From: an uncultured Bacilli bacterium
GTDB lineage: Bacteria > Bacillota_I > Bacilli_A > RF39 > UBA660
NCBI GenBank assembly: GCA_934141145.1
Contig: CAKPCA010000015.1
Location: 1 to 30,666, forward strand
Direction of reading: 5' to 3'
Length of the DNA stretch: 30,666 nucleotides
In this document: piece by piece, positions 1 through 8,199 of the stretch
How positions within the stretch are numbered: position 1 is the first letter of the stretch
Layout of the letters: each line of letters starts with the position of its first letter
Translations under genes and position numbers: made by a program
The notes under the pieces: generated by a model
The model's input: the letters and a program-made list of their open reading frames with translations, nothing else
The model's database searches: none
Told to the model about the DNA's origin: nothing

Positions 1-332
1 AAATATATAACAAAAGTAACAATAGTAAATAATGATCCAGAGTTTATGAGTTATATGAGTGAAGAAGAAGATAAAAGAAAGATACAAAATAGTTTATATA
101 ATGAATCAAGAGAAAAAGGATATAACTCTGGATTAAAAAAGGCCTAAAAGATGGTAAAAAAGAAGGCATAAAAGAAGGAATAAAAGAAGGAATAAAGGAA
201 GGCATAGAACAAGGATCAAATAATAAATCAATAGAAATAGCAAGAAATATGTTAAATAAAAATATGAAGATAGAAGAAATATCAGAACTAACAGGTCTTT
301 CTATAGAAGAAATAAAATATATAAAGAAATAG
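1..332 (+). CDS. Rpn-family PD-(D/E)XK nuclease / putative transposase, 3' end only, with a -1 frame break
   Basis: The gene enters from the left edge. Frame 1 reads KYITKVTIVNNDPEFMSYMSEEED and continues to a TAA at 145-147. The protein resumes in the -1 frame (GLKDGKKEGIKEGI...) and ends at TAG 330-332 with a helical tail containing MKIEEISELTGLSIEEIKYIKK-type sequence. The MSEEED stretch followed by KEGI repeats and an 'I.ELTGLS.EEI' tail is typical of the C-terminus of Rpn (recombination-promoting nuclease) proteins. The nuclease core lies outside the window, so activity cannot be judged. The frame change falls exactly on A AAA AAG (135-141). It may be a programmed frameshift, a slippage mutation or a sequencing error. 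Family call fairly sure, intactness unknown. Confidence 0.7.
135..141 (+). other. A AAA AAG slippery heptamer at the frame break
   Basis: In the upstream frame the codons are TTA AAA AAG GCC TAA. Slipping back one base on A AAA AAG gives AAA AAA GGC CTA, which is the frame that stays open to 332. This is the same heptamer used for -1 frameshifting in E. coli dnaX and in IS elements. No clear stimulatory hairpin is visible just downstream. Confidence 0.5.
165..212 (+). repeat. Four 12-bp tandem units encoding K/E-E-G-I repeats
   Basis: Units begin at 165, 177, 189 and 201 and follow GG(C/A)ATAAA(A/G)GAA; the last has diverged to GGCATAGAACAA. They encode GIKE GIKE GIKE GIEQ in the Rpn tail. 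Copy number could change by slippage without altering the frame. Confidence 0.8.
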
Positions 333-353
333 ATTTAATTTATTTCTTTTTTT
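323..353 (+). terminator. Rho-independent terminator after the Rpn gene
   Basis: AAAGAAATA (323-331) pairs with TATTTCTTT (341-349) across a 9-base loop, followed by a T-tract. Confidence 0.7.
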
Positions 354-434
354 GTTAATAAGTGTAAAATTTTTGTACTTATAATTGATGATAAATTCTT
401 TTCTAGTTATACTAATATTTAGAAGGTGATAGTA

Positions 435-1043
435 TTGGCAAAATTAATTTTTAAATATTCTACAATGAATTCTGGTAAAACTATGGATTTAATTAGAACT
501 ATATATAATTATGAAGAAAATGGGTATAAGATTATATTACTAAAACCATTTGTGGATAGTAAAGCAGGTAATTATATAGAAACAAGAGCAGGACTTAAAA
601 GAAAAGTTGATTATTTGATAAAAAATAATGAATCTATTATTGATATACTAAAAGGTAATTTAAAGAATGTTAAATGTATTTTTATTGATGAAACACAGTT
701 CTTAAATGAAAGTCAAATTGATGAGTTGTTTTTAATTACTAAAGCACTTGATATACCAGTTATATGTTATGGACTTAGAAATAATTTTAAAATGGAATTT
801 TTTCCTGGTAGCAAGAGGTTACTTGAAATTGCGGATACTTTAGAAGAATTTAAAACATTATGTCATTGTGGTAGGATAGCAAGATATGTGGGTAGAAAAG
901 TAAATGGTAAGTATGCTTTAGAAGGTGACACTATTGTTATTGATGGTGAAAAGAATATTGAATATAAACCACTTTGTGGATATCATTATTTAAAAGAAGT
1001 AAAACATATTGATTTTGATAAAATAAAGGAGGAATTAAGATAA
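435..1043 (+). CDS. tdk: Thymidine kinase (type II)
   Basis: Phosphorylates thymidine to dTMP with ATP in the salvage pathway (cytosol). The protein (202 aa) has the P-loop YSTMNSGKT at about residues 8-16, the DE motif in FIDETQF near residue 85, the YGLRNNF segment near 113, and a C-terminal zinc-binding region with CHCG and CGYHY. The Cys pair is C-x-C here where CxxC is usual. A GTG at 426 is in frame, but AGAAGG (421-426) overlaps it and stands 8 bases before a TTG at 435, giving MAKLIFKYSTM as in other Tdk proteins, so TTG is chosen. It is followed one base later by the UbiB-like gene, whose Shine-Dalgarno site lies inside tdk, so the two are probably co-transcribed. Confidence 0.92.
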   Translation: MAKLIFKYSTMNSGKTMDLIRTIYNYEENGYKIILLKPFVDSKAGNYIETRAGLKRKVDYLIKNNESIIDILKGNLKNVKCIFIDETQFLNESQIDELFLITKALDIPVICYGLRNNFKMEFFPGSKRLLEIADTLEEFKTLCHCGRIARYVGRKVNGKYALEGDTIVIDGEKNIEYKPLCGYHYLKEVKHIDFDKIKEELR

Positions 1044-1044
1044 T

Positions 1045-2574
1045 ATGGAAAATACAGAAACTAGATTTAAAGAAATATTGTCAATATTAAAAGAATGCAA
1101 TTTAAAAGAAGGGATGACACCTAAAAAATTATGTAATATATTAGAAAAATTAGGCCCAACATTTATAAAAATAGGACAAATCCTTTCAACAAGAGTAGAT
1201 TTACTTCCAGAAGAATATATAAGTGAACTTAGTAAACTTAGAAGTAATGCTTCAAAACTTGATTTTTCAGTTATTGAAAATATATTAAATACTGAGTATA
1301 AAGATTATAATAAGAATTTTTCATATGTTAATAAAAAGGCACTTGGATCCGCATCTATTGCGCAAGTACATAAGGCAAAATTGAAAGATGGTACTGAAGT
1401 AATACTTAAGATAAAAAGACCAAATGTAGAAGAAAAACTAAGTAGTGATATTATGCTTTTAAAAAGAGCAGTAAATGTACTTCATTTAAACAATATAATA
1501 AAAGTAATTGATTTAAATGAAGCATTAGATGAACTTTACACAGTAACAAAAGAAGAGATAAACTTTAATGTAGAAGTATCACACTTAAAAAAGTTTTACG
1601 AAAATAATAAGAATGTAGACTATTTACATGTTCCTAAGGTATACGAAGAATTATGTACTAAAAATATAATAGTAATGGAATATATTGATGGAGATAAAAT
1701 AAATAACATTTCTGAACTTAGTGAAAAAGGATATAATCTATCAGACATTGCTAAAAAATTAAGTGAAAATTATATAAAACAAGCATTAGATGATGGCTTT
1801 TTCCATGCAGATCCACATCCTGATAATATTCTTATTAGTAATAGTAAAATTGTATTTATTGATTTAGGAATGATGGGAACACTAACTAATAAAAGTAAAA
1901 ATGTACTTAAAAAGTGCATAAAAGATATAATATTTAAAGATTACTATGAAGTATCTAGAGATTTAATATTAATGTCTACCCAAAATGGTGAAGTAGATTA
2001 TGTTAAATTAAGAAAAGATATTACTAATATATTAGAAGAATTTGGAACAGTTAACTTAGATAATATAGATACTTCTAAATTTATTTCTAAAATGTTTAAA
2101 ATGCTTAAAGATAATAATTTAATACTTGATAGAGATATAACAATGTTAATTAGAGGAATAGGTATAATAGAAGCAGTATTAGAAGAATTAGATCCTAAAA
2201 TAAATTTAATTTCTGTTTTGTCAAATAGAAAAGAATTTTATATAAACAAAGAACTTATTAAAAATGTTGGAAGAGAAATAATAAAAAATGGAGAAAAAAT
2301 CTTGGATGTACCAAGTGAGTTATTAAACTTAACAAGATCATTAAATAATGGTGAAATTAAACTTAAATTCGAACTTAGTGATTCAGAAAATAAAATAGAT
2401 AAAATAGAGCACTTATTACATGAACTTATTATAGGATTTATAATAGGGTGCTTAATAATAAGTGCAAGTTTAATTACAGATTATTATGTAAGAAGTATAG
2501 TAATTATAATTATTGCTATTTTAAGTTTTATTTTATTAGTAAAAATGTTTATAGATAAAAATCATAAAGGATAA
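1045..2574 (+). CDS. ABC1/UbiB-family protein kinase-like membrane protein
   Basis: A 509-aa member of the UbiB/AarF/ABC1 atypical kinase family. Visible signatures are the KxGQ-type motif TFIKIGQILSTR (about residues 39-50), the Ala/Ser-rich ATP loop ALGSASIAQVHKAK with a following VILKIKRP lysine, VMEYIDG, the catalytic FFHADPHPDNILI and the metal-binding FIDLGMMG. Two hydrophobic helices end the protein (about residues 455-500), as in bacterial UbiB. In ubiquinone or menaquinone producers the family helps extract quinone intermediates from the membrane. No quinone genes are nearby, so the role here is open. AAGGAGG upstream fixes the ATG. Confidence 0.88.
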   Translation: MENTETRFKEILSILKECNLKEGMTPKKLCNILEKLGPTFIKIGQILSTRVDLLPEEYISELSKLRSNASKLDFSVIENILNTEYKDYNKNFSYVNKKALGSASIAQVHKAKLKDGTEVILKIKRPNVEEKLSSDIMLLKRAVNVLHLNNIIKVIDLNEALDELYTVTKEEINFNVEVSHLKKFYENNKNVDYLHVPKVYEELCTKNIIVMEYIDGDKINNISELSEKGYNLSDIAKKLSENYIKQALDDGFFHADPHPDNILISNSKIVFIDLGMMGTLTNKSKNVLKKCIKDIIFKDYYEVSRDLILMSTQNGEVDYVKLRKDITNILEEFGTVNLDNIDTSKFISKMFKMLKDNNLILDRDITMLIRGIGIIEAVLEELDPKINLISVLSNRKEFYINKELIKNVGREIIKNGEKILDVPSELLNLTRSLNNGEIKLKFELSDSENKIDKIEHLLHELIIGFIIGCLIISASLITDYYVRSIVIIIIAILSFILLVKMFIDKNHKG

Positions 2575-2599
2575 AAAATAATAATTTTATCCTTTTTTT
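2566..2599 (+). terminator. Terminator overlapping the stop of the UbiB-like gene
   Basis: AAAGGATAAAA (2566-2576) pairs with TTTTATCCTTT (2585-2595), followed by T's. The TAA stop lies in the left arm. Confidence 0.85.
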
Positions 2600-2611
2600 G
2601 TGCATATTTAT

Positions 2612-2640
2612 TTGTATAATTTTAATAATAGTATTATAAT
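2612..2640 (+). promoter_or_regulatory. Candidate promoter for the HD-domain gene
   Basis: TTGTAT (2612-2617), 17-base spacer, TATAAT (2635-2640), followed by AGAGGGG and the start at 2669. The -35 is imperfect. Confidence 0.5.
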
Positions 2641-2668
2641 ATTTATGAAAGAGAGGGGATTATGGTAA

Positions 2669-3400
2669 ATGAATTTTAAAGTTAATAGAAATATATTTAT
2701 GAACTTAATTAAAAGTTACGGTTTAACTAATAAAGAAAGAAAAGAATTTTTAAAGATTACATACAAACTATTTAGACATAAAGAATTTCAAAGAAGAATG
2801 ACAAAAGAATTTAGTCATCATAATGATATAACTTTAGGTGAACATTCTATAGAAGTTGCACTTTCTACATATCTTGACTCAAAGAAAAAGCAATTAAAGG
2901 GAATAAATGTTAATATTGATGTATCTGTAAAGATAGCAATACTTCACGATATGTATGAACTTCCATGGCAAAATAATAAAGAATCATCTTCTAAACGCTT
3001 ATTTCATAAACATGGATTCCGTCATCCAATAGAAGCCGTTATAAATGCTATATATTATTATCCAGACTTATTTAAAGATGACAAAGAAGCTTTAATGATA
3101 ATCGATGGTATTATTCATCATATGTATCCTCTTGCAGTACCTTCTATAAGTACATTTAATAAAAATGAAGTAGAACTTAAGAATTTTGAAAAAACTAAAT
3201 ATATTGAAGAAAGATTACTAAATTATATAATATATTCAACAAATAGAGGAAGACTTGGTAAATTATCTATCTGTATGAGTAAATTTATTGAAGGAAAAAT
3301 AGTTTGCATATCAGATACAAAAGTATCAATATCTAATTTTGAAAAGTTAAAGGGAGTAACAGCTTTAGTAACTGGAGTAAACAAGAATATTGAAGCATAA
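2669..3400 (+). CDS. HD-domain phosphohydrolase
   Basis: A 243-aa soluble protein with an HD-type metal site: H59 in GEHSIEVA, H93-D94 in ILHDMYELPW, and further His in HKHGFRHPIEA and GIIHHMYPL. HD proteins hydrolyse phosphate esters or nucleotides; the substrate cannot be told here. It appears to be a single-gene unit between two terminators. The start at 2669 is set by GAGAGGGG about 9 bases upstream. Another ATG at 2662 opens only a 5-codon frame that ends just inside this gene and sits too close to the ribosome site. Family call is sound, specific function unknown. Confidence 0.75.
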   Translation: MNFKVNRNIFMNLIKSYGLTNKERKEFLKITYKLFRHKEFQRRMTKEFSHHNDITLGEHSIEVALSTYLDSKKKQLKGINVNIDVSVKIAILHDMYELPWQNNKESSSKRLFHKHGFRHPIEAVINAIYYYPDLFKDDKEALMIIDGIIHHMYPLAVPSISTFNKNEVELKNFEKTKYIEERLLNYIIYSTNRGRLGKLSICMSKFIEGKIVCISDTKVSISNFEKLKGVTALVTGVNKNIEA

Positions 3401-3419
3401 AGACCATTTGGTCTTTTTT
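3399..3419 (+). terminator. Terminator after the HD-domain gene
   Basis: AAAGACC (3399-3405) and GGTCTTT (3410-3416) with a 4-base loop and a T-tract. Confidence 0.85.
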
Positions 3420-3473
3420 GTTTGCATAATTAAAAATAATAATATATAATAAGTTTTCAAAAGGTGATATAGT

Positions 3474-4349
3474 ATGGAAATAATAAATGAAGGAAAACTA
3501 AAGGCATTTTTAAAAAAAGAATCAGAAAGACTAGGAATAAGTATTAATAATACCTATAATACATATTTTTCAAGAATATTATTAAAAAGTGTTGCAAATT
3601 ATAATGAAAATAATGAAATGATTGTAAAAGGAAGTTTTGCTCAGTTAGTTCAGCTTGAGAAAATAGTTAGACCAATAACAGATATAGATTTAGCAAGTAA
3701 AGAAGAGCATCATGAACCATTATTAATTTTAATTGAAGGTATGTGTGACAAAAATGATGGTATAAATTTTTTGTTAAGAGGGGAATTAAAGAAAACTACC
3801 ACAGGAATAATAAAAATTCCAATAGCCGCAAAATATGGTAAAATTAATCATCCAATTGGTATTGATTATAGAGAAAATTATCCTTTTATATTTAAAAAAG
3901 AATTAAAAACTGTTCCTAAAATATTTACTGGTGATGAAGAGTACAAAGTAATTGTGCCATCAATTGAAGAAATTCTTGCAGAAAAATTATATATAATAAT
4001 AAAAAAGAATAAACTTTATAATTTAAATACAAGAGTTAAAGATTTATACGATGTATATCAACTTCATGGTGGAAATTATGATTTAGATTTATTTTCATAT
4101 TTTTTTGAAAAAATTATAGATATGAGTGGGTATGTAAATAAAGACGATTTAACTACAGAATTCTTATCAAAAGAGTTTGTAAATAAATATAAAGATGAAT
4201 GGGAACATAGTAAGAAAAAATATGAATTTATGGATGATGAAATAGATTTAGAAGGTTCTGTATATTATACAAGAGGTGTTCTTAGTGAACAAATTCAAAA
4301 AATTAGACAAGGTAAAAATAAAATATATTCATATAAAATAAATAGTTAG
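3474..4349 (+). CDS. AbiEii/AbiGii-like nucleotidyltransferase (toxin family), no visible antitoxin
   Basis: A 291-aa protein resembling the nucleotidyltransferases of type IV toxin-antitoxin systems such as AbiE. The nucleotidyltransferase core is VKGSFAQLVQ (residues 51-60) followed by RPITDIDLAS, giving the D-x-D pair at D70 and D72. The family helical region follows as IEEILAEKLYIII and TRVKDLYDVYQL. The usual GG(T/S)SL loop is here GSF. AbiEii toxins transfer nucleotides to tRNA or other targets and normally follow an AbiEi antitoxin gene. Here the upstream gene is an unrelated HD protein with its own terminator, so this copy looks solitary. Its start follows AAAGGTGAT. Confidence 0.75.
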   Translation: MEIINEGKLKAFLKKESERLGISINNTYNTYFSRILLKSVANYNENNEMIVKGSFAQLVQLEKIVRPITDIDLASKEEHHEPLLILIEGMCDKNDGINFLLRGELKKTTTGIIKIPIAAKYGKINHPIGIDYRENYPFIFKKELKTVPKIFTGDEEYKVIVPSIEEILAEKLYIIIKKNKLYNLNTRVKDLYDVYQLHGGNYDLDLFSYFFEKIIDMSGYVNKDDLTTEFLSKEFVNKYKDEWEHSKKKYEFMDDEIDLEGSVYYTRGVLSEQIQKIRQGKNKIYSYKINS

Positions 4350-4373
4350 CGATAAAGATTTCTTTATCGTTTT
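4350..4373 (+). terminator. Terminator after the AbiEii-like gene
   Basis: CGATAAAG (4350-4357), loop ATTT, CTTTATCG (4362-4369), then T's. Confidence 0.85.
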
Positions 4374-4374
4374 C

Positions 4375-4403
4375 TTTATATTTTTGTTAAAATATGGTAT
4401 ATT
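4375..4403 (+). promoter_or_regulatory. Candidate promoter for the two FAD enzyme genes
   Basis: TTTATA (4375-4380), 17 bases, TATATT (4398-4403) preceded by TGG (extended -10). Partial match to consensus. Confidence 0.35.
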
Positions 4404-4431
4404 GTAGTTAAACAAAAAAAGGAGTAAATTT

Positions 4432-5607
4432 ATGAGTAATATTGGAATAATAGGTGGAGGAGTATCAGGTGTAATAAGTGCAATATATGCAAGTAAAAAT
4501 GGTAATAAAGTAACTATTTTAGAAAAGAATAATGATATACTTAAGAAACTTTTAATAACAGGTAGTGGTAGATGTAATTACTTTAATAGTGATCAAAATA
4601 TAAAACATTATCACTCTAAAAATGAAGAATATTTGAAAGAAATTATTACAAAAGAAAATACAAAAGAATTATGTTGCTTTTATGACAGTATTGGTATTGT
4701 TCCTAAAATAAAAGATGGTTATTATTATCCATATTCAAATATGGCAATAAGCATAAAAAATGCACTTGTGACTGAAGTTTTAAAATCAAATATAAAATTA
4801 ATATGTAATTATGATGTAAAGAGTGTAGACTATAAAAATAATGAGTTTACTATTAATAATGATAAACATTTTGATAAACTAATAATAAGTACAGGCTCTA
4901 AAGCATATCCAAAAACAGGATCAGATGGATTTGGATATGGTCTTGTTAAAAAATTAGGACACACTATAAATGAAGTAAAACCAGCACTTGTAAGTTTATG
5001 TTCAGATGATAAAATATTAAATATAATTTCAGGAGTAAGAGCAAATGCTAAAATATCCTTATATCACTTTGATGAATTATTAAAAGAAGAAATAGGTGAA
5101 GTACAATTTGTTAAAAATGAAGTATCTGGAATTTGTACATTTAATTTAAGTTATTTAGTTACTAAAAATAATAATGTAAGAATTAATTTTATGCCATTTA
5201 TAAAAGTAGAAGAATATGATGATTTTATGCTTAAAAATAATAATAAAAGAGTAAAAGAAATATTAAATGGAATATTAAATCCAAAAATAATACTAGCTAT
5301 AATTAAAAGATGTAATATAAATGAAGAAAAGTATTTTTATGAACTATCTAAAAAAGAAAAAGATTTATTAAAAGAAAATTTAACTAGTTTTAGAATTGAT
5401 ATAAAAGAAAAAGGACCATTTGATAAAGCACAAATATGTATGGGCGGTGTACCATTAAATGAAATTGATATAAAAAGTATGAAGTCAAAAATAAATGAAA
5501 ACTTATATATAATAGGTGAAATGCTTGATGTAAATGGTGATTGTGGTGGATATAATTTAACATTTGCATTTATTTCTGGATATCTTTCAGGAAAGGATAT
5601 AAAATGA
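4432..5607 (+). CDS. HI0933/YhiN (BaiN)-family FAD-dependent oxidoreductase
   Basis: A 391-aa flavoprotein. It begins with a Rossmann FAD site, IGIIGGGVSGVISAIYASKNG (GGGVSG at 8-13), followed by the acidic end of strand 2 (ILEKN) and the family signature KKLLITGSGRCNYFN. The C-terminus has the second FAD motif, GEMLDVNGDCGGYNLTFAF. The family includes BaiN-like flavin reductases, and substrates of most members are unknown. Length matches the family. It ends in TGA at 5605-5607 and overlaps the next gene by 4 bases (ATGA), indicating translational coupling and showing that TGA is a stop in this organism. Confidence 0.88.
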   Translation: MSNIGIIGGGVSGVISAIYASKNGNKVTILEKNNDILKKLLITGSGRCNYFNSDQNIKHYHSKNEEYLKEIITKENTKELCCFYDSIGIVPKIKDGYYYPYSNMAISIKNALVTEVLKSNIKLICNYDVKSVDYKNNEFTINNDKHFDKLIISTGSKAYPKTGSDGFGYGLVKKLGHTINEVKPALVSLCSDDKILNIISGVRANAKISLYHFDELLKEEIGEVQFVKNEVSGICTFNLSYLVTKNNNVRINFMPFIKVEEYDDFMLKNNNKRVKEILNGILNPKIILAIIKRCNINEEKYFYELSKKEKDLLKENLTSFRIDIKEKGPFDKAQICMGGVPLNEIDIKSMKSKINENLYIIGEMLDVNGDCGGYNLTFAFISGYLSGKDIK

Positions 5608-7172
5608 TTAGAGTAAGACAAGTAAAAGTAAATATAGATGATAATTCTTTAGAAAATATAAAAAAATGTACAAGTAAAAAATTAAATATAAAAGATGAAG
5701 ATATACATAATTTAAAAATAATTAAAGAGAGCATTGATGCTAGAGGAGAAGTAAATTATATTTATGAAGTAGAAATAGAAACTAATTTAGAAAATAAATT
5801 ACTAAAAAATAAAGATGTATATGTTCCAAAAGATGAAAGTTATAAATTTGAAATAACAGGGACTAAACAAATGAAAGAAAGACCTATAATTGTAGGAAGT
5901 GGCCCAGCGGGATTATTTTCAGCATATCTGCTTTCTAAAAGTGGTTATAAGCCTATAATTATAGAAAGAGGAGAAAAAGTAGAAGATAGAGTAAAAACTA
6001 TAGAAAACTTTTGGAAAACTGGTAAATTAAATAAAAATTCTAATGTACAATTTGGAGAAGGTGGTGCAGGAACTTTTTCTGATGGTAAATTAAATACACT
6101 TGTTAAAGATAAAAATTATAGAATGAAAAAAGTATTTGAGATATTTGTAGAATGCGGGGCACCAAGTGATATACTATATAAAAATAAACCGCATATTGGT
6201 ACTGATTTACTTAGAAATGTAATAATAAATATGAGAAATAAAATTATAGATATGGGTGGAATATTTTATTACAATTCTTGTCTTACAGATATAGTTATAA
6301 ATAATAATAAAGTAACAGATATAGTTATAAATGATAAAGAAAAAATGAAATGTGAAACACTTATTTTAGCATTAGGTCATAGTGCTAGAGATACATTTAA
6401 AATGCTTTATGAAAAAGGTATTAATATGATTCAAAAGCCATTTGCGGTAGGAGTTAGAATAGAACATAAACAGGATATAATTAATAAATCACAATACGGA
6501 AAATATAGTAAGTATTTACCTAATGCAGATTATAAATTAACTCATACTTGCATAGATGGAAGAGGAGTATATTCATTTTGTATGTGCCCTGGTGGATTTG
6601 TAGTAAATGCATCAAGTGAAGAAAATCATTTAGTAATAAATGGAATGAGTAATCATAAAAGAGATGAAGAAAACGCAAATAGTGCGATAGTTGTTCAAGT
6701 ATCAAATAAAGATTTTGGTAATAATATATTTGATGGTATGAATTTTCAAAGACATTTAGAAGAAAAAGCATATAATATTGGTAATGGTTTAATTCCGGTT
6801 CAATTATTTTCAGATTACGAAAACAATACTATTTCAAAAAAATTTAAAAGCGTAAAACCAATATTTAAGGGTAATTATAAATTTGCTAATATAAATGATA
6901 TATTTCCAGAATTTATAAATAATGATTTAAAAGAAGCAATTAATTATTTTGATAATAAAATAGATGGATTTAATAGTGGTGATGCTATCTTAGCAGGTGT
7001 TGAAACAAGAACATCATCACCAATTAGAATAGTAAGAGATGAAAACGGAATGAGTAATATAGATGGAATTTATCCTATAGGAGAAGGTGCTGGTTATTCT
7101 GGTGGGATAACAACTAGCGCAATGGACGGAATAAAAATTTCAGAATTAATTGCTAAAATATATAAGAATTAA
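5604..7172 (+). CDS. FAD-dependent dehydrogenase (COG2509 type)
   Basis: A 522-aa flavoprotein coupled by a 4-base overlap to the preceding FAD enzyme. The first ~90 residues are an N-terminal extension of alpha/beta type. The FAD site RPIIVGSGPAGLFSAYLLS follows, with IIERG at the end of strand 2. Then comes the family block FGEGGAGTFSDGKLNT, a middle GGFVVNASSEE/NGMS region, and the C-terminal FAD loop PIGEGAGYSGGITTSAMDG. This matches the uncharacterised COG2509 dehydrogenases common in Firmicutes; substrate unknown. Pairing with an HI0933-type gene suggests a shared but unidentified redox job. No terminator hairpin is obvious after it. Confidence 0.85.
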   Translation: MIRVRQVKVNIDDNSLENIKKCTSKKLNIKDEDIHNLKIIKESIDARGEVNYIYEVEIETNLENKLLKNKDVYVPKDESYKFEITGTKQMKERPIIVGSGPAGLFSAYLLSKSGYKPIIIERGEKVEDRVKTIENFWKTGKLNKNSNVQFGEGGAGTFSDGKLNTLVKDKNYRMKKVFEIFVECGAPSDILYKNKPHIGTDLLRNVIINMRNKIIDMGGIFYYNSCLTDIVINNNKVTDIVINDKEKMKCETLILALGHSARDTFKMLYEKGINMIQKPFAVGVRIEHKQDIINKSQYGKYSKYLPNADYKLTHTCIDGRGVYSFCMCPGGFVVNASSEENHLVINGMSNHKRDEENANSAIVVQVSNKDFGNNIFDGMNFQRHLEEKAYNIGNGLIPVQLFSDYENNTISKKFKSVKPIFKGNYKFANINDIFPEFINNDLKEAINYFDNKIDGFNSGDAILAGVETRTSSPIRIVRDENGMSNIDGIYPIGEGAGYSGGITTSAMDGIKISELIAKIYKN

Positions 7173-7176
7173 ATTA

Positions 7177-7204
7177 TTGACATTAATTTAGTTTTTGTTA
7201 TAAT
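7177..7204 (+). promoter_or_regulatory. Strong sigma-A type promoter
   Basis: TTGACA (7177-7182), 16-base spacer, TATAAT (7199-7204). Both hexamers are perfect, just upstream of the small paralog pair. Confidence 0.85.
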
Positions 7205-7232
7205 ATTAATAAAATTTTTAGGAGATGAAATA

Positions 7233-7562
7233 ATGAAAAAATTATGTATAGGAACAGTAAAAATTTGCAAGAAAAATAGAGTTAGAGAATGTTGTAAGGA
7301 TGGAGACACTACCTTTTTCTCTGAAATTAAAACTTTATATACGAAATGGGGGTTCCCTATAAATAATCTTTCTAAAACTTATAAAAATCAACTCCTTATT
7401 GGATTAGGAAATGATAAATATTTTTGGATAATAGGAAATAGAATGTTAGGAATAAAACCTACAGAAGAAAATAATATATTTGTAGATGAAAATAGTCTTA
7501 ATTCAAATTTACATAAAAATAACCAAGAAAGAAGTTTAAGCATGACTCTTGTTAGAAAATAA
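7233..7562 (+). CDS. Small protein of unknown function, first of a tandem paralog pair
   Basis: A 109-aa soluble protein I do not recognise. It aligns throughout with the next gene: MKKLCIGTVKIC and MAKLYIGTVKVC at the N-terminus, KNQLLIGLGND/ENQILIGLEND in the middle, then a shared block from LGIKPTEENNIFVD. The mixture of short hydrophobic strands suggests a small beta-rich domain. There is no signal peptide or membrane helix. AGGAGA (7220-7225) precedes the ATG. The perfect promoter just upstream suggests high expression. Bases 7446-7483 are identical to the matching part of the second copy. Confidence 0.75.
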   Translation: MKKLCIGTVKICKKNRVRECCKDGDTTFFSEIKTLYTKWGFPINNLSKTYKNQLLIGLGNDKYFWIIGNRMLGIKPTEENNIFVDENSLNSNLHKNNQERSLSMTLVRK

Positions 7563-7610
7563 TAAGTGTAATGTAAATTTGTTGTGATAATTTCTATAGG
7601 AGATGGAATA

Positions 7611-7949
7611 ATGGCAAAATTATACATAGGTACAGTAAAAGTTTGTATGAAAAATAGATTTTTTGATTATCTTAAAGATGGAGATATTTCAATTGTTTCA
7701 CTTTTTCAGATAGGATCTATGATAGAAGGGGTTGAAATAAATAATATTTCTGACACTTTTGAAAACCAAATCCTTATAGGACTTGAAAATGATAATTATT
7801 ATTGGATAAAAGAAAAGCAAATATTAGGAATAAAACCTACAGAAGAAAATAATATATTTGTGGATAAAGCAAGTCTTAATTTAAATTTAGAAGATAGTAC
7901 TAATACAAAAAAACTTATAAAAACGTTTAAAAGAAGACAATTGTTTTAG
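7611..7949 (+). CDS. Small protein of unknown function, second of a tandem paralog pair
   Basis: A 112-aa paralog of the preceding gene, sharing the IGTVK(I/V)C start, the NQ(L/I)LIGL(G/E)ND segment and the LGIKPTEENNIFVD block. The middle is rewritten (KDGDISIVSLFQIGSM against KDGDTTFFSEIKTLY). The frame is open from 7584, but TAGGAGA (7597-7603) points to the ATG at 7611, which also aligns with the first copy's start. The gene ends in a terminator, so the two probably form one transcript. Function unknown. Confidence 0.75.
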   Translation: MAKLYIGTVKVCMKNRFFDYLKDGDISIVSLFQIGSMIEGVEINNISDTFENQILIGLENDNYYWIKEKQILGIKPTEENNIFVDKASLNLNLEDSTNTKKLIKTFKRRQLF

Positions 7950-7976
7950 ATAAAATATTAATTTATTTTATCTTTT
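7948..7976 (+). terminator. Terminator after the paralog pair
   Basis: AGATAAAATA (7948-7957), loop TTAATT, TATTTTATCT (7964-7973), then T's. Confidence 0.75.
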
Positions 7977-8163
7977 ATTATAAATTTAGAGGATTTTATC
8001 ATTTTAATAGAGAATATATATAATAGTAAAAATTATTGTTAGTTTATAGTATATTTAAGTAATGAGGATAAAATAACTTAATAATATCTAATTTTATTTT
8101 AGATGCTGGAAAAAGGATATAAAAAATGATAGAAATTAATGTAAATACATATACTATATATGA
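7977..8163 (+). other. AT-rich gene-free spacer
   Basis: No credible gene or strong structure is seen. A 13-codon frame at 8126 with a weak AAAAGG site is the only start-like signal and is not supported further. Confidence 0.5.
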
Positions 8164-8192
8164 TTGACAATGATTTTTACTTATGATAATAT
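8164..8192 (+). promoter_or_regulatory. Promoter of the T-box aspS-gatCAB operon
   Basis: Perfect TTGACA (8164-8169). The -10 is TAATAT (8187-8192, 17-base spacer) or GATAAT (8185-8190, 15-base spacer). Confidence 0.75.
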
Positions 8193-8199
8193 ATTACTA

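Noticed and set aside
8126..8167. 13-codon ORF MIEINVNTYTIYD ahead of the T-box promoter
   Set aside because: Weak ribosome site, no terminator or gene linked to it, and it runs into the -35 box of the next promoter.
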